This document shows, one piece after another, positions 43,736 through 55,810 of a stretch of 64,000 bases of DNA. This DNA is from Neoscytalidium dimidiatum (Eukaryota; Ascomycota; Dothideomycetes; Botryosphaeriales; Botryosphaeriaceae), in NCBI GenBank assembly GCA_037367355.1, contig CM074697.1, forward strand, positions 1,178,001 through 1,242,000. Reading direction: 5' to 3'. A program made the position numbers and the translations under genes. Numbering within the stretch: position 1 is the first letter of the stretch; each line of letters begins with the position of its first letter. The notes beneath the pieces are model-generated. The model was not told the origin of the DNA. It ran no database searches and was given only the letters and a program-made list of their open reading frames with translations.

Positions 43736-46700
43736 CCGGAGAGCCGCGTGCGCAGCGGAATGGTGGTAACTCGGCGGGCATAGCGCTCCAGATCCAGCGA
43801 AGCAAATAAACGGCCCACGGCCGTCCCCGGGACTGTCCATCCCCCGCAGTCGGCCAGGCCCCCCAGTGCCCGTTCGGGTCTCGCGCCCTGCATAGGAGCC
43901 TGCCAGACTATTGAAAACCAGACCGTCAGTACAGTAGTCGCTCATACCCTCCCCACGAGCGCCCGCGGCGGCGACGGCGCGCATCCCGTCGGCTGCTCGG
44001 CCCACGCTGGTTATCGCACATGCTCCTACCGCGACAATTGCACTCCACCACGCACAAACAGCGAACCCCCTCCGCACCCCATCGCAGTCGCAGCTGCTCC
44101 CATGGCGACGCCGAACCGCCTCTTATCGCAAACAGGCTTCTTCCCGGCGCAGGAGCTCACGTTTCAAACCATCGACTTGGCATCCTCTCACAATTGTAAA
44201 ACGAAATCTGTGCCATCGCCATCCCCAGCAAGCTGCCTTATCGCCGCCGCCGCTCGGTCTCCAATTCACAAGGCATCCTTTCGTCGGTCTTAGGCCTCTC
44301 TCTTCTCGGCCAAGAAGCCGGCCCGCTTATCAAACAGCCTGTCGTCACTAATAGAGCACCTTCGCCCGTCTGTTCGTCCAAGTCCGCCTCAGCTGCCGCT
44401 CATCTGTCCGACGTTCTTTGCAAGATCTGCCATGTTCGAAACTGCCTCCTCGAGTATCTCGGGTGCGCTTGACTTCAAGAACCGCCATGATGCTGGCCGT
44501 TGTCGCGCATCTGTCGAACCTGCCGCGGCCGACGTACGCGCATGACGCAGTCCGTTCTCTGCTCTGCTCTGTCCAGGCCAGCAGACTGCAGATGGTGTAG
44601 GAACCAATTTGAGACCCGGATCGTACGGCTCCGTGCAACAAAGCAGCCGTTCGCCGAAAATGGTAAGACAGCCAAATTTCGAACCTTATTCGTGCCTGCG
44701 ATTTTAAATGTCCCGTGCTGCTTCTCTTTTTCTTTTCTATGCTCAAGTTTAACTTTATCACTTTAAACGCTCTACGATTTGATATATCTCACTTTCCCAC
44801 CACATATATGCGGTCTTCATGCAATCCAGCGGGAGTGGTATGACTAGCGTGCGAAGAACACTCTCACCCACCGGCAATCGAGGTGATTGTCCAGCTAGCT
44901 GCTGGAAAGCGCTGGGCCTTGTCTGACTCCTGAAAGTTAGTCCAACTACATACAGGTCTACTTTGACTGTTTGCCGCAAGATTTTCGGGCGACTGAGATG
45001 AATACGAGTTGAAGATTGAACTTTCTGCATGTTGCTATGGAGGCTGAGACACGAGCGGGGCAAAATGGCGATGGAGACACAAGCAACGACTTTGTGGTCG
45101 ACATCTCCAGTGTTGCAACAGCAAGCCGAAAAAAACATGGCATGGGTACTCGAAATGGCTTCATGGCCCTGCCTGTACAAGGATGACCAACGGACTCACT
45201 CATCGACGGTGACTTTAGCTCTCCACAGGATGTATTGTGTTGCATGAATCTCGCTGTAGCTGCCGTGATTTCTCTCCCCCCCTTCTCCTTCCGACATATG
45301 TCCAATCGGAGATAACCTGCCGCAAAGCAGGATCATGCAACACAACACCGCTATGCAACCAGTCCCTCTGCAACAGGGAAGCTCATATCACAAGGTGCCT
45401 ATCCGCATCGGTCACACTTTGCAGTCCACCTCAAACTTCTGAGCGTGGGCCACGGGTAATTAGAACACTGAGCCGAATCGTCGGTTTGATGGGTCGTCAT
45501 GGCACTGAAGGCGTCAAAACATCAGTTGCGCTGACTGATTGACACAGGCAGGATCGTAGAGCAACCTATTCTGCTGTGCTCAGATCCTCCGTGCCTGCCC
45601 TATGTCGTCTAGTGGGGAGTCCGCAGACGGTTGCGCAACTCAGGGTAAGCTATTGGCCAAACTGCTTTTGACCTGGAGACAGTATAGAGCCTTTGACGCG
45701 CTAGATCCTCGCGTGAGAGTGTTGCCTGCTCGGGGGCTCAGTTTTCTTTGACAGCCAAGGCAGGCACTAGCCATTGCTTGAATGTTGATATTAAACGGCG
45801 AGAAAGATGAAATCGTCTACCCCGCAAATGCACCTGCATTCGGCCCCGGCATGTGCTGCAATTTCTCCAAGCGAGCCGTCGGGCCAGGAACAAAGTCGGC
45901 CACGGGCATCTATTCGGAAAGCGACCGTACGGACGGTGCGATCCTTCGGCCAAGACATCAATTATTCGTGGAACTTGCCGTAGTAGCGTACTCTCCAATT
46001 CTGCCTGTCCGCTGTGAGTAGAAGTGGCTTGTACGCCAACTTCAACGGGGCCTATCCTCCGGTTACACATGACGGTGACTCAAGGCCAGCAAGTCATGCA
46101 TTCCAGGACGCCGTAAGAACTAGGCTTCCCCATTGAGCGCAGCGTCGCGAGAGGGCGAGAAAGGGCGAGAGAGAGGCGGCTCACGCGGGCAAGCAAAGTG
46201 AGCAGACGGGCTAGATGGCAGGCCGGTGGGCTGCTGGGTGATCTCAAGCAAACAAGGAAAAAGGCAAGCCGCGTGTTGCGCCATTCCCTTCGCTCTTTGC
46301 TGGATTGCGTCAATCTTGCACGGCCCCGTTCTGGATTTTGATTGCCGGACCACGTCTCCGGCAGTGCTCGCGATCCCGCTGCGCCGTACTCGATCTTGCC
46401 AAAAGCCGCGGCCGATGATGCTGCGCCGCTCAGCTCGTCCTTACACGTCCTTCAGGCCACAGTAGTGCAACGCTGAGAACAATGAGCCCAGCGGGGACGA
46501 ATACACGAGGCCAACGTTACGCGCAGCGCCTGGTGTTGGCAGATGTTGGGGCGCGCGCTAGCCATTTTTCCTGTTGCCCAGCCCGGCCAGCCCAAGCCCA
46601 GCGGCGTGCGAGAGCGGTCATTTGTGCGTCTGTGGAGACGGCATGTTGTGGAGATGCGGAGACGCTGCGCCTGGCAGGGCTGGCCCGTCTCGTCCTGATC

Positions 46701-46945
46701 GCCTCCAACCAACGACAGTCATGAATCCCGCCAGCCCGGTCTTTGCCCTCCGTACCTACTTCTGTTTTCCGTTGCCGTTGGGGTGCCTGCTCCGGCTGAC
46801 ATGTAATACATTTCTCCGCCCTCAGCTGCTCGCTGCTCATCCTCAGCTCCTTCCGCTCCTCTGCGCCGCTGCGCTCTCGCCACTAACTCCCTCTCCTCAA
46901 TGCTGAATATGTAGCGACACCTCTTCATCTCCTACACTCTCCATC

Positions 46946-48187
46946 ATGGCTCCTGCCCTGTCCCTGGTCCCTCGCGCCACCGAGGACCTGCAGATCGGCC
47001 GTCCGACAAACCCCGATGGATTGGTACTCGAAGCTTGGGCCCAAGGCTTCATGCAAGTCCAGACATCCCAATCAAGCAACCCAACACTAACAATAACCCG
47101 CCAAACAGGGTTGGAAGTCTTGTCATCATGTGCTGCATCACCATCGCCAATATGCGGCGAGGCATTCTCCTCCACAAGCTCATTCTCGTCGAGGTACGCT
47201 CTTGCAGTCGCTCTTCCGAATGCGGCAGGTTCAAGCTCATGCACGGCTGATACTTATATGAACAATAGCTCTTTATGGGCATGTTCCATGGGACTTTCAT
47301 ATTCGCGCACGAGCCCTACTATGGCTGGTATCTTTCTTGCACCGCTATCTTCCTGAATGCCTCCTGGTCCCTACACAACGTGATCGCATGGTTGAAGAAT
47401 AAACCTTTCCTCTCCCGGAAAGTGTCTCTCTTCTACATCACGACTGTTATCTTAGCCCAAGGCTATTGGATTCTCGAAATCTACGCCAACTTCACCTTCT
47501 TTAACAACATCAACAAAATTTTCTTGAAAACCCGTCCGTGGGAAGCACTGTTCCGGTAAAGTTATACATGAGTCCACATCTGGCATCGGATGAAATTGGC
47601 GATCACTAACAGTTTGGAATTTTGATAGTGACCCATGGTGGATATTCACTACAGTCAGTCTCATCTACAATATTCATACGCGCTACGACCTCTCCATCTG
47701 GCATATCATTCACATCTCTCCTCGCTTTGGAGTCTTGCTTGGATCGATGCTATTCTCGATCGTCTTTATAATCATCGACATCCTTGCCGTCACTCGCGTT
47801 TTCAACGCTCATGCCCTGCCTGATGGGATCAACCCATTTTGGAAACTCGCATTTGTCTTCAAATGCTTGACGGATACGATCGTTCTGGACGACTTCAAGA
47901 CCGCGCTCGACCGACTCAGCAAGGCTAGGAAAAGACAGCTTAGCACGGCACCGGATCAAATAGAGGATGGTCGAGTTAATTTTGATGAATGGAGTCGAGG
48001 ATGGGGCGGCGACTCAACAAAAGAGGACAAAGCCAGAAGGATGAGCCCTGCTGTCAGAAGAGTTGAAGATGTGAAGTTTGCCGATAGAGACGAGGAGCAC
48101 GATGTTGTCGCGCCCTTGAGCCTAGAAGAGGCGCTCAAACGTCCGAGGCGGTTAGAGAGCGGTCATTCCGAGATGAGGCTTCTTTGA
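46946..48187 (+). CDS. Multi-pass integral membrane protein of unknown function
   Basis: Four exons (46946-47052, 47109-47193, 47269-47555, 47629-48187) encode 345 residues. The first intron uses a GC donor (GCAAGT). Phases agree at every junction. The chain shows about seven hydrophobic segments, such as VGSLVIMCCITIANM, GWYLSCTAIFLNASWSLHNV, VSLFYITTVILAQGYWILEI, PWWIFTTVSLIYNIHTRYDL and LGSMLFSIVFIIIDILAV. They are followed by a cytosolic, charged tail of about 110 residues (KTALDRLSKARKRQLSTAPD). The layout resembles small seven-helix fungal membrane proteins, but I see no opsin lysine site, CFEM domain or GPCR signature. Function is unknown. Its neighbour BUB3 converges on it. Confidence 0.78.
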
Positions 48188-49640
48188 GCGTATCCATACT
48201 GCTGCGACCCACGTTCCGTCGCATGGTATCACCTGACGACAACAGTGTATTGCGAGATCAACATTCTCCATGGACACTTGGAGAAATTGAAGTCGAGACT
48301 GGGATCATCGGAGACGAACCACGGGTCTATTAACAAGGTTAATTTTGGACCGGGAAGAAAGATACCCCATTAGCGCCTAATCGCCCAAGCACCCTTGCCC
48401 CTGCCAGTGCCCCTGGACGAATCAGTCAAGAGGACGCCTTGATACGCTCAAGTATCGGGCAGATTATCCGCAGAAAAACCGACTGGTCATTCTACATTCT
48501 TCGATAACGTAGACCGTATCGTCGCATCTGGACAAAGGAGGAACAGAAACTCGGCAAATCCAATCAGAAGAAAAACTCAGGATGAACAAGTTTAGCCCCA
48601 TTTGATCAACCACCTACTTGTATCTCACACCATTGCCGATTCGAGGAACGAGCAAACGGCTTCGGGGCGGTGGTTTAGCAACATCGATGTTCACCTTACG
48701 GGAAAGATATCCTTTCAAACGCCAAGCCTTTCTATCCTTCAAGGAAGCAATCCACACCGATACACTGTCTTGTACATACAGTAAGAGCAATCATGTACAA
48801 ACGGCAAAAAAGTATATTCTGCACGGCCATCTTCAAGATCACCGGTTAATTGTTTCAATGTTGTGATCTCTCGTTTCACTTTATCTGAAGTTGCCCCGTT
48901 TCGCTGTTACCATTTTCCCTTCATGTACATGAACCAGATACCCCGTTGTTCCATCATTTTTTTTAATGGGAGCGAGACGCTTTGTATCTTCTGTAACTAC
49001 ATACCTTACGCGCTGAACCATACTATATCAACTGACTGCATTTGCACTGGCACGAAACCACCTTTGCTGCCAAGCAGCGTCTATGCGTATGCCGTAAATT
49101 ACCCGATTCTGCATGAGCGGAGATATGTGCGACGGCAAGGCTCTCTTTGCAGATAGAAAACACAGCCAAGCGGGTGCCAGACCGGTGTCGTGTCATAGCT
49201 GCTTCGAGAAGAAATCCCTAGCGGCGTTGAGATCGTTGCGGGACGGTCCGCCGAGGTTGACACCATGCAATTTGGTCATGGAGATTACCATTTTGTAGTC
49301 ATACGATTTAGGAAGTCGACTATGGCTTACCACCATTCATTGTGTAAAAGCATTCTCCGGGCCAGCAATCTACTAGCCTCAGAGACTGATTGCAGAATCT
49401 ACCGAACTCAGACCGGCTGTGAGCCTTCTGCTTCTCGGATTCCCCGACAGACCTGATGTCCATCTTGCAAGGGTAGCATCAAAACACTCTTCCTCCTATC
49501 CGTGTCTCAATCTCCAACCTTGGAAGGCTATCCTGCATATTACATCGCTGCCATACGGCGAAGAAAGACGGGACGGTATCATCGCAGACCCTTTTGCCCA
49601 ACTCCAGACTCCAGAAATTTTGATATTCCGTTCGCGGAGC
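48188..49640. other. Convergent intergenic stretch
   Basis: About 1.45 kb between the membrane-protein gene and the 3' end of BUB3. Composition is average and several 60-120-codon frames exist, but none shows domain motifs or spliceable extensions. No repeats or RNA genes were recognised. Confidence 0.5.
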
Positions 49641-50822
49641 TCACTTTGCACCCTTACCCTTCGCCTCCGACTCCCCAAGCTCTCGAACGAAGACCTTGAC
49701 CGGGCCCTCCGACATGTCCTCCTGGCCATCCTCGAAACCCGGGCTCACCCCCACCGCCAGGTGCTTCCCGTCGTCCGAGAAGGATAGGGCAGCAATGCTG
49801 GTGGGATAGCGCTGGTACTGCCTTATCCGGCGCTTGGCCTTGCCGTCCCACAGGGCGACGACGCCGTCGCCGCCGCCGGACGCGAAGGTACCGAAGTGCG
49901 GGTGGTAGGCGAGGGCGTTGACGGGGTAGACGGTGTCGACGCCGTCGACGTTCTGGCGGTGGCACTTGAACGCGTACTTGCGGCCCTGGCTCTCCGGGCT
50001 CGGGTCGAACCACTCGACCGCGACGCGGCCCTCGATGCTGCTGCTCGCGTACCCGTCGTCGTCCGGCATGCACGCCACCGCGCGCGTCATGAACTTGAGC
50101 GACGACTCGCGCCGCTGCCACGGCTCCGGCGACAGGGGCGTGTCCGGGTCCGTGTTCTCCGAGCAGAGCATCTGGAGGGCCTTGAGGTCGTAGATGTGCA
50201 CCGCGCGCGAGGCCATGGCGACGACGAGCTTGGTCGGCGAGAGGGACAGCGAGAACGGCTTGCTCGGGAGCTGGACGGTCGTCGGGGGCTGCGCGGGGTC
50301 CGACGGGAAGTGGACGTGCAGCGTCGAGTCCCAGGATGCCGAGATCAGGAGGGCGTGCGGGCGGCTGTAGACGACGGACTTGACGCCCGCGCCGTGCGAG
50401 CTGAGCACCGAGCTCTCGCCCGTCTCGAGGTCGATCCTACGAAGAGCACCCTGGTCAGATATAGGTTGTTCTCGCCGATGTTTGTGTGAATTCGGGGTTT
50501 TGCTTTCGAGCGCGGGGCGCACCTCTTCACGTCCCAGTCTAGTCCAGCGCTGAAGGCCTCGTTCTCATCTTTGCCAAAGCATGCGTCCAGTACAGGTGCG
50601 CGGTGTTCGACCTTCTGGAGTAGCTTGCCTCCCGTTTCCGCATGCGTGTCGTAGAGATAAACATGCTTATCCCATGACGAGACGAGCAATCGGGTCGAGA
50701 TACCGTGTGCAAAGGTAAGAGAGGAAATGGCGTCGCTCGGTGATTGTGCGAGCTCGAATTGATCTAGGGACTAAGTTAGCTTATGACCAGCGCATCGGGG
50801 CTGGATGCTTACTGGAGCTCAT
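49641..50822 (-). CDS. BUB3: Spindle checkpoint WD40 protein Bub3
   Basis: Three minus-strand exons (50822-50813, only 10 nt; 50763-50523; 50436-49641) encode 348 residues. The tiny first exon gives MSS plus the first base of Asn4, and splicing yields MSSNQFELAQSPSDAISSL, the expected Bub3 start. WD40 blades follow: LLVSSWDKHVYLYDTH, FSAGLDWDVKRIDLETGES, LLISASWDSTLHVHFPSD. The late blades contain the Bub3 signature GRVAVEWFDPSPESQGRKYA and FKCHRQNVDGVDTVYPVNAL, then FASGGGDGVVALWDGKAKRR. Bub3 binds phosphorylated Knl1/Spc105 and recruits Bub1 and BubR1/Mad3 to kinetochores. Rae1 is the close paralogue, but the VEWF and FKCHR motifs favour Bub3. It shares a 199-bp promoter with GPN2. Confidence 0.93.
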
Positions 50823-51021
50823 TTTGAGGTTTCGCTTCTGGAATTGCGAAAGAGGGTCCTGTGTAAAAAGTAACGGGAAGCTGCTGTTTTGGTGTTTGGC
50901 AGGTAGAAAGGCGGTGGCAGAATGCACGCGGCAACTCGTCATGATCGGCGGCGCGTCTTTCCAGCGACTTCGAGCTCGCATTTCCCGTCGCAATCTGTGA
51001 AACTCTTCACCATCCTTCGAT
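50823..51021. promoter_or_regulatory. Divergent promoter BUB3 / GPN2
   Basis: The two start codons are 199 bp apart, the tightest divergent spacing in the window. The stretch includes GCGGCGCGTC and TTCCAGCGAC words but no clear TATA box. Both 5' UTRs must be short. Confidence 0.55.
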
Positions 51022-52343
51022 ATGCCCTTCGCACAACTGGTAATAGGGTCGCCCGGTGCGGGCAAGTCAACCTATTGCAATGGCATGCACCAGTTCATGT
51101 CCGCCATCGGCCGCAAGTGCTCCGTCGTAAACCTCGACCCCGCTAACGACCATACTTCGTATCCCGTTGCGCTCGACGTGCGCGATCTAGTGACACTTGA
51201 AGAGATTATGGAAGCGGAGGAGCTTGGGCCAAACGGAGGCATACTATATGCTCTGGAGGAGCTGGAGCATAACTTAGAGTGGCTGGAGGCTGGCTTGAAG
51301 GAGCTCGGAGGTGCGCAGTTTCTCCGCAAGGCGCTACGCTCATGGGCTGACGGTAATAATATAGACGACTACATATTATTCGACTGCCCGGGGCAGGTAG
51401 AGCTCTTCACTCACCACTCATCACTACGCCATATCTTCTTAAAGCTTGAAAAGCTCGGGTACAGAGTCCGCGTTCCTCCCCCAAACGCTCTTGTTTGACA
51501 GAAACTGACGTTGCGGCGTTGTAGCTCGTAGTAGTGCAACTCACAGACTCCTATGTGATCTCGCAACCTTCACTATACATTTCCGCTCTCCTCGTCGCCC
51601 TCCGCGGAATGCTCCAAATGGATCTCCCTCACATTAACGTCCTCACTAAGATCGATAACCTCCCGAACTACCCAGACCTACCATTCAACCTCGATTTCTA
51701 CACAGAAGTTCAAGATTTGGACTACCTTCTACCACATTTGGAAGCTGAGCAAGGGTCTCGCTTTGGCGCAAAAGCACCGCTACCCTCGACGGATGAAAGG
51801 GAAGAAGAGGAAGTGGACTTGAATAACCTGGGAGACGATGACGATCCTCGAAGACCAAAGTCGAAATTCTCTGCTCTGAATGGCGCCATCTGTGAAATGA
51901 TTCAGAACTTCGGTTTACTTTCGTTTCATACTTTAGCCGTGGAGGATAAGCAGTCCATGCTCACGCTTCTGCGTGCGATCGACCGGGCAGGCGGTTATGC
52001 TTTTGGTGGGGCAGAAGGTGTTAATGAGACAGTTTGGCAAATTGCCATGCGCGAGGGAGAGACGATGTTGGAGGCGAGGGACGTACAGGAACGCTGGCTG
52101 GACAGGAGGGACGAGTTTGACGAGATGGAGAGAGAGGCTTGGAAGAAAGAAGCCGAGGCTGAGTCAGGGCCACCACCAGGTCCTAGGAGTGTGCGGACAG
52201 GTGGGAACGATATGTCTACGCCTTCGGCAGCAAGGCAGAAGTCTTTTGAGGATATGGATATTGAGGAAATGGAGGAATTCAGTAAGAAGGGCGCAATAAT
52301 GGGTGCAGGCGATAGCGGCATCAAGGTGGTGCGCAAGGGTTGA
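51022..52343 (+). CDS. GPN2: GPN-loop GTPase 2
   Basis: Exons 51022-51465 and 51525-52343 join in phase 0 to give 420 residues. The chain begins MPFAQLVIGSPGAGKSTYCN, with the Walker A P-loop at 9-16. VVNLDPAND and DVRDLVTLEEIM follow, then the GPN loop (residues 69-71). The G3 segment is DYILFDCPGQVELFTHHSSL, and NVLTKIDNLP carries the TKxD base-specificity motif. The C-terminal third is charged and disordered. GPN GTPases are needed for assembly and nuclear import of RNA polymerases; Gpn2 acts with Gpn3. The donor of the 59-nt intron is a weak GTCCGC, chosen because it alone restores GYR/LVVVQLTDSYVI. Confidence 0.94.
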
Positions 52344-52807
52344 AAACACGAAGACCGCATATCATGCCTGAAAAACGACCAGAAGTTTTGGAAGGGTACT
52401 TGCCCATGGACAATGTGATGGCTGGAGTCATTTTTTATTAGTTATTCTTGGGCATGAGAATCTGGTCTAGAAAACAAACAATTGAAACCTCATCTCCATA
52501 CTCGCCAAATATTACTACTTTGCTCGAATGGGGCGAGGCACAATGAAATTACTCGGATCTCATGCAATCATTTATTTTCCCCTATGAACGGAGCTCTTTG
52601 ATGGTTACGTCAGTGCCCCGCGGGCTATCGATAGGAGCTTCCTCTCAAAAGTCACGGCGTCATTGACAATCATCAGCCCACCGCGACGACTACATATCCT
52701 CCTCCAATTACCCAGGTATCCGTTCGAAAGCAATCCCAATAGCTTTACGCTCATTCACGATAGCTTCCTCACGCCTCAAATCGCGCCTCACGCAACTTCT
52801 GCGCACC
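52344..52807. other. Intergenic, GPN2 to PNPOx-like gene
   Basis: About 460 bp holding the GPN2 3' UTR and the promoter of the next plus-strand gene. No coding or repeat structure noticed. Confidence 0.5.
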
Positions 52808-53988
52808 ATGGCGACAACATCCGGCAGCGCAGAAAAAGGCCCCGCGCCATGGAAGGATACCTTCCAGTCGCACCTCTCCAAGCTCGACTCGCCCGAATTT
52901 GTCCTTTCGACTGTCGAGAAGGCACCCGAAGGTTCTCCGGTTCCATACGTCCCGCGCGCGCGTTATTGCATCTTCCGGGGCTTCTGGGCCGAGTTGCCCG
53001 AGAACAAGCACAACAAGGCGCCCTTGAACGAACGCATCTACGAGAGCGACTTACCGACATTCTCGACCGACGTTCGAATGCTCAAGGTGCCCCAGATCTT
53101 TGGCTCGAGCGCCGGCGACGCGGCCACCGAGGATCGCTGGCAAGGTTCTGGCGGAGGCGGTCCAGTGGAAGCAGTCTACTGGGTCAAGCCGACGATGACA
53201 CAGTGGAGGATCAAGGGCGAGGCATTCATAATTGGGCCGGACATTGAGGGCGAAGGTGAGGAAAGTTCGGGCGCGCGAACTGTCAAGAGCGAGGTTGGTA
53301 AGAGGATGCGCATCGTGCAACCGGGCAAAGAGGCGGACTGGAGTTGGGCAAAGGAGGTTACAGCGCATTTTGGCAACACTTCTCCAGGTTTACGAGGTCA
53401 GTGAGCCCCTTTGCCCTACCTTCTTCTTCCTTCTTTATTTGTCACACACCGGACACGAAGTATTCTCGCTGGTCAATCCACACATCTTGTGGCCAGGCGA
53501 CACTCGGGAAGCGGAGATTAGATGCAGGCAGAAGAGGAGTCCCGGCCCAAATTGTTCGAAGACAAGCGCTGAAGGGCTTCGACAAGCCGAGGCAGGGAAA
53601 TGCAAGGGGACAGGATGGTTTCCTGGAAGCCTCGGTCGCTGTACACGCAGAGCGACGCGAGCATGCCACAGACCGGGGATTTTTGTGTCACAATGATGCT
53701 TGCTGAGTAGCACGAGCTCACTGACATCCCTCGCATTTTACAGGCAGCTTTCGCGCGCCGCCTCCAGGGCGGCCGGTTACCGAGCCTTACGATAAGAAGA
53801 ATCTCAAGCTGGGCACGAAGATTGACGACCTGCACGACCCAATCGCGCGCAAGCACTTCAGGGTTGTGGCGATCAGGCCGCAGGAGGTGGAACAGACAGA
53901 TCTGAGCGATCCAGAGAAGGCCAGACGCTACTTGTACACATACGTACAGGACACGGCCGAGTGGAAGATGCAGGAGCTATGGCCGTAG
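52808..53988 (+). CDS. PNPOx-like (Alr4036-type) FMN-binding protein
   Basis: Exons 52808-53396 and 53744-53988 join (phase 1) across a relatively long 347-nt intron to give 277 residues. Features of the Alr4036/pyridoxamine 5'-phosphate oxidase-like family are APWKDTFQSHLSKLDSPEFV, VPYVPRARYCIFRGFWAELP and NERIYESDLPTFSTDVRM. MTQWRIKGEAFIIGPDIEGE follows, and the last exon has PGRPVTEPYDKKNL plus FRVVAIRPQEVEQTDLSDP. The split beta-barrel fold usually binds FMN at a dimer interface. The fungal proteins are uncharacterised, and catalytic PNPOx activity should not be assumed. No targeting signal is seen, so a cytosolic location is likely. Confidence 0.88.
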
Positions 53989-55810
53989 ATTCGAGGTTTG
54001 GGAGGGTTGAGGGTAATTGTGCTGGTTAGGGAGGAGTGCATTCCGTACAACGTCCTGAGGCGATGACGACAGGAGAGATCGAGAGAGCTGCACATCATCA
54101 CATCAATGATAATTTGCCCCTGTGGTCAGCAAGCGTGAAATGCATTGGGCTGGTGAGAAAAGGGAAATGCTCAGCATCGAGTGTCAAGTGTGCTGGGGGC
54201 CAGGCGAACGATGAGGCGAGCTGTGATTGTACGACAGCCGACGGCATATGCGCGCGGCCCCGCCAGCTCTTGCTGCAATGTTGAAACCTGGCCCAGCGTC
54301 CCTATTCACGCGCAGAGCGCGTGATGTCCTGCAAGCTTTTCCATGCAGCCCTCCGTGTGCGCATATATTGTAAGACCGGCTCGTCTCGCGCGCTCGATCT
54401 AGCCTCTAGTGTCCCACCTGTTCTGCCGGGCATCGCCACACCGCCAACATGAGTGCACAATAAGCGCTGTTAAGGGCATGGATTGCTTCCATTGGGCCGG
54501 TGCCTGTCTCGTACGGGTCAGACGCGGATGGAGGTGCGTTGGACAGCTCAGCAATATGTACATGCAGCTTTCTGTCAACGGTCAAGCGTGCAGCATCACG
54601 GGCCCGAGTGCAGCTCGAGCCAATGGGCCCTCGGCAAGAGATGCTCCTCCAATGAGGAGCGCTGCTGGGCGTGAGCGCGGCGCGGGAGGGGATCGTGATA
54701 GGCGCGAAGGGCGATCTGCCCGCCATCCCGCGACGCGGCCGCCGTTGTGACTAAGAGATTGAGGGTATCGGCGGCGCGGCGGGGACTGCGGGTGCGGCGT
54801 CGACGCGGCGCGGTGGAGGGCACCTTATATCGAAGCTGCTGGATGCGTGCCTGGCCTCTTCCGATGCGCGAGGCTTCACGGGGTCGCAGGTCGGCCGTTG
54901 CGCCCCTCTGCGCCGCTCTCGCTGTTCTGCCTCCATCCCGGCAATCCCACGCGCGCTGCCGTATCCATGGCCGGCTGCAGCGATGTCGCACACAAGCAGC
55001 AAGCAAGTCCCAGGCGCTCCCCCGGGTGCTGATACCTAGCTGCAGACTTGAAGACGGGCATTCCTGGATATACTGACAGCGCGGAGGCAGAGCAGCGCAG
55101 CTGTTTGTGCAGTAGTGAAGGCTGAGCGGCATGGCCGGACCGATCGGCGGTAGATTGGCTACCTGCATCGAAAATAGCCTTTGGTTAAACGAATGCGAGA
55201 CGCTTGAAAAGAGACTTTCGGGCGGCAGCGAGGCGTGACCGGACCGTACGTGTATCGCGGGCAGTTCCCTGGACAGTGGAACGGCTCGGCCGTGCGCGCG
55301 TTGGCTTGACTGCGAGGGTTGGACCTTCGCTTCGCTGCATCTACTTGGCTGCACCCTCCGCCGGAGGATGCCGTTCACACCTCGTCCTCGTCCTCGTTCT
55401 CATCCTCGTCCGCGAGTGCTGCTGCTGCCTCTGCCGCCGCCGTATCTTGACTCCGCCCAATTTGCGCGCCTGCTCGACGTGCACCCCGGAAGCACGCCCG
55501 GCCTACCCCGGTCGCTACGACAGCCGCCCGTGCATCGATCCCTGCCCTCTCTCCACTAGGTATTAGCCTTCGTCCTCTGAAGACTCCAAACCGTTCGCCC
55601 GCATTCTCCTCTCTTCCTTCTCACGCGCTCCACACGACGTTGCTCGCCATTGACTTGGCTGCGAACAACAACAACTACACCCCATACCCATCAGGCCCGT
55701 CAACTTCCTATCATTGCCCTACGATACTTTCGCCCTGCACCCGAAGCGCGCCCGCCAAACGCCGATCCCCCTCGCGCGCCCCGTAAATACCGCACCGCCT
55801 ATATCATACC
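53989..55810. other. Gene-free, GC-rich stretch
   Basis: About 1.8 kb. The segment 54700-54850 is extremely CG-rich, and 55375-55420 is a CTCGTC-type imperfect repeat. From 55600 the sequence is C-rich and probably the 5' leader of the next gene. Overlapping frames on both strands are Arg/Pro/Ala shadows. Confidence 0.5.

Larger units (their letters stand above)
43276..46945. other. Gene-poor stretch of about 3.7 kb
   Basis: The region between the glutaredoxin (-) and membrane-protein (+) starts. It opens with the trinucleotide run and a GT repeat listed separately. Frames such as 44102-44293 plus (63 codons) and overlapping sense/antisense frames near 44350-44770 and 46450-46900 have skewed composition and no recognisable motif. 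The 3' end (46730-46945) is C/T-rich and probably the promoter and leader of the membrane-protein gene. Confidence 0.5.

Noticed and set aside
44102..44293. 63-codon plus-strand ORF (MATPNRLLSQTGFF...)
   Set aside because: Starts in a plausible context but is short and low-complexity at the end, and no splice extension gave a longer frame.
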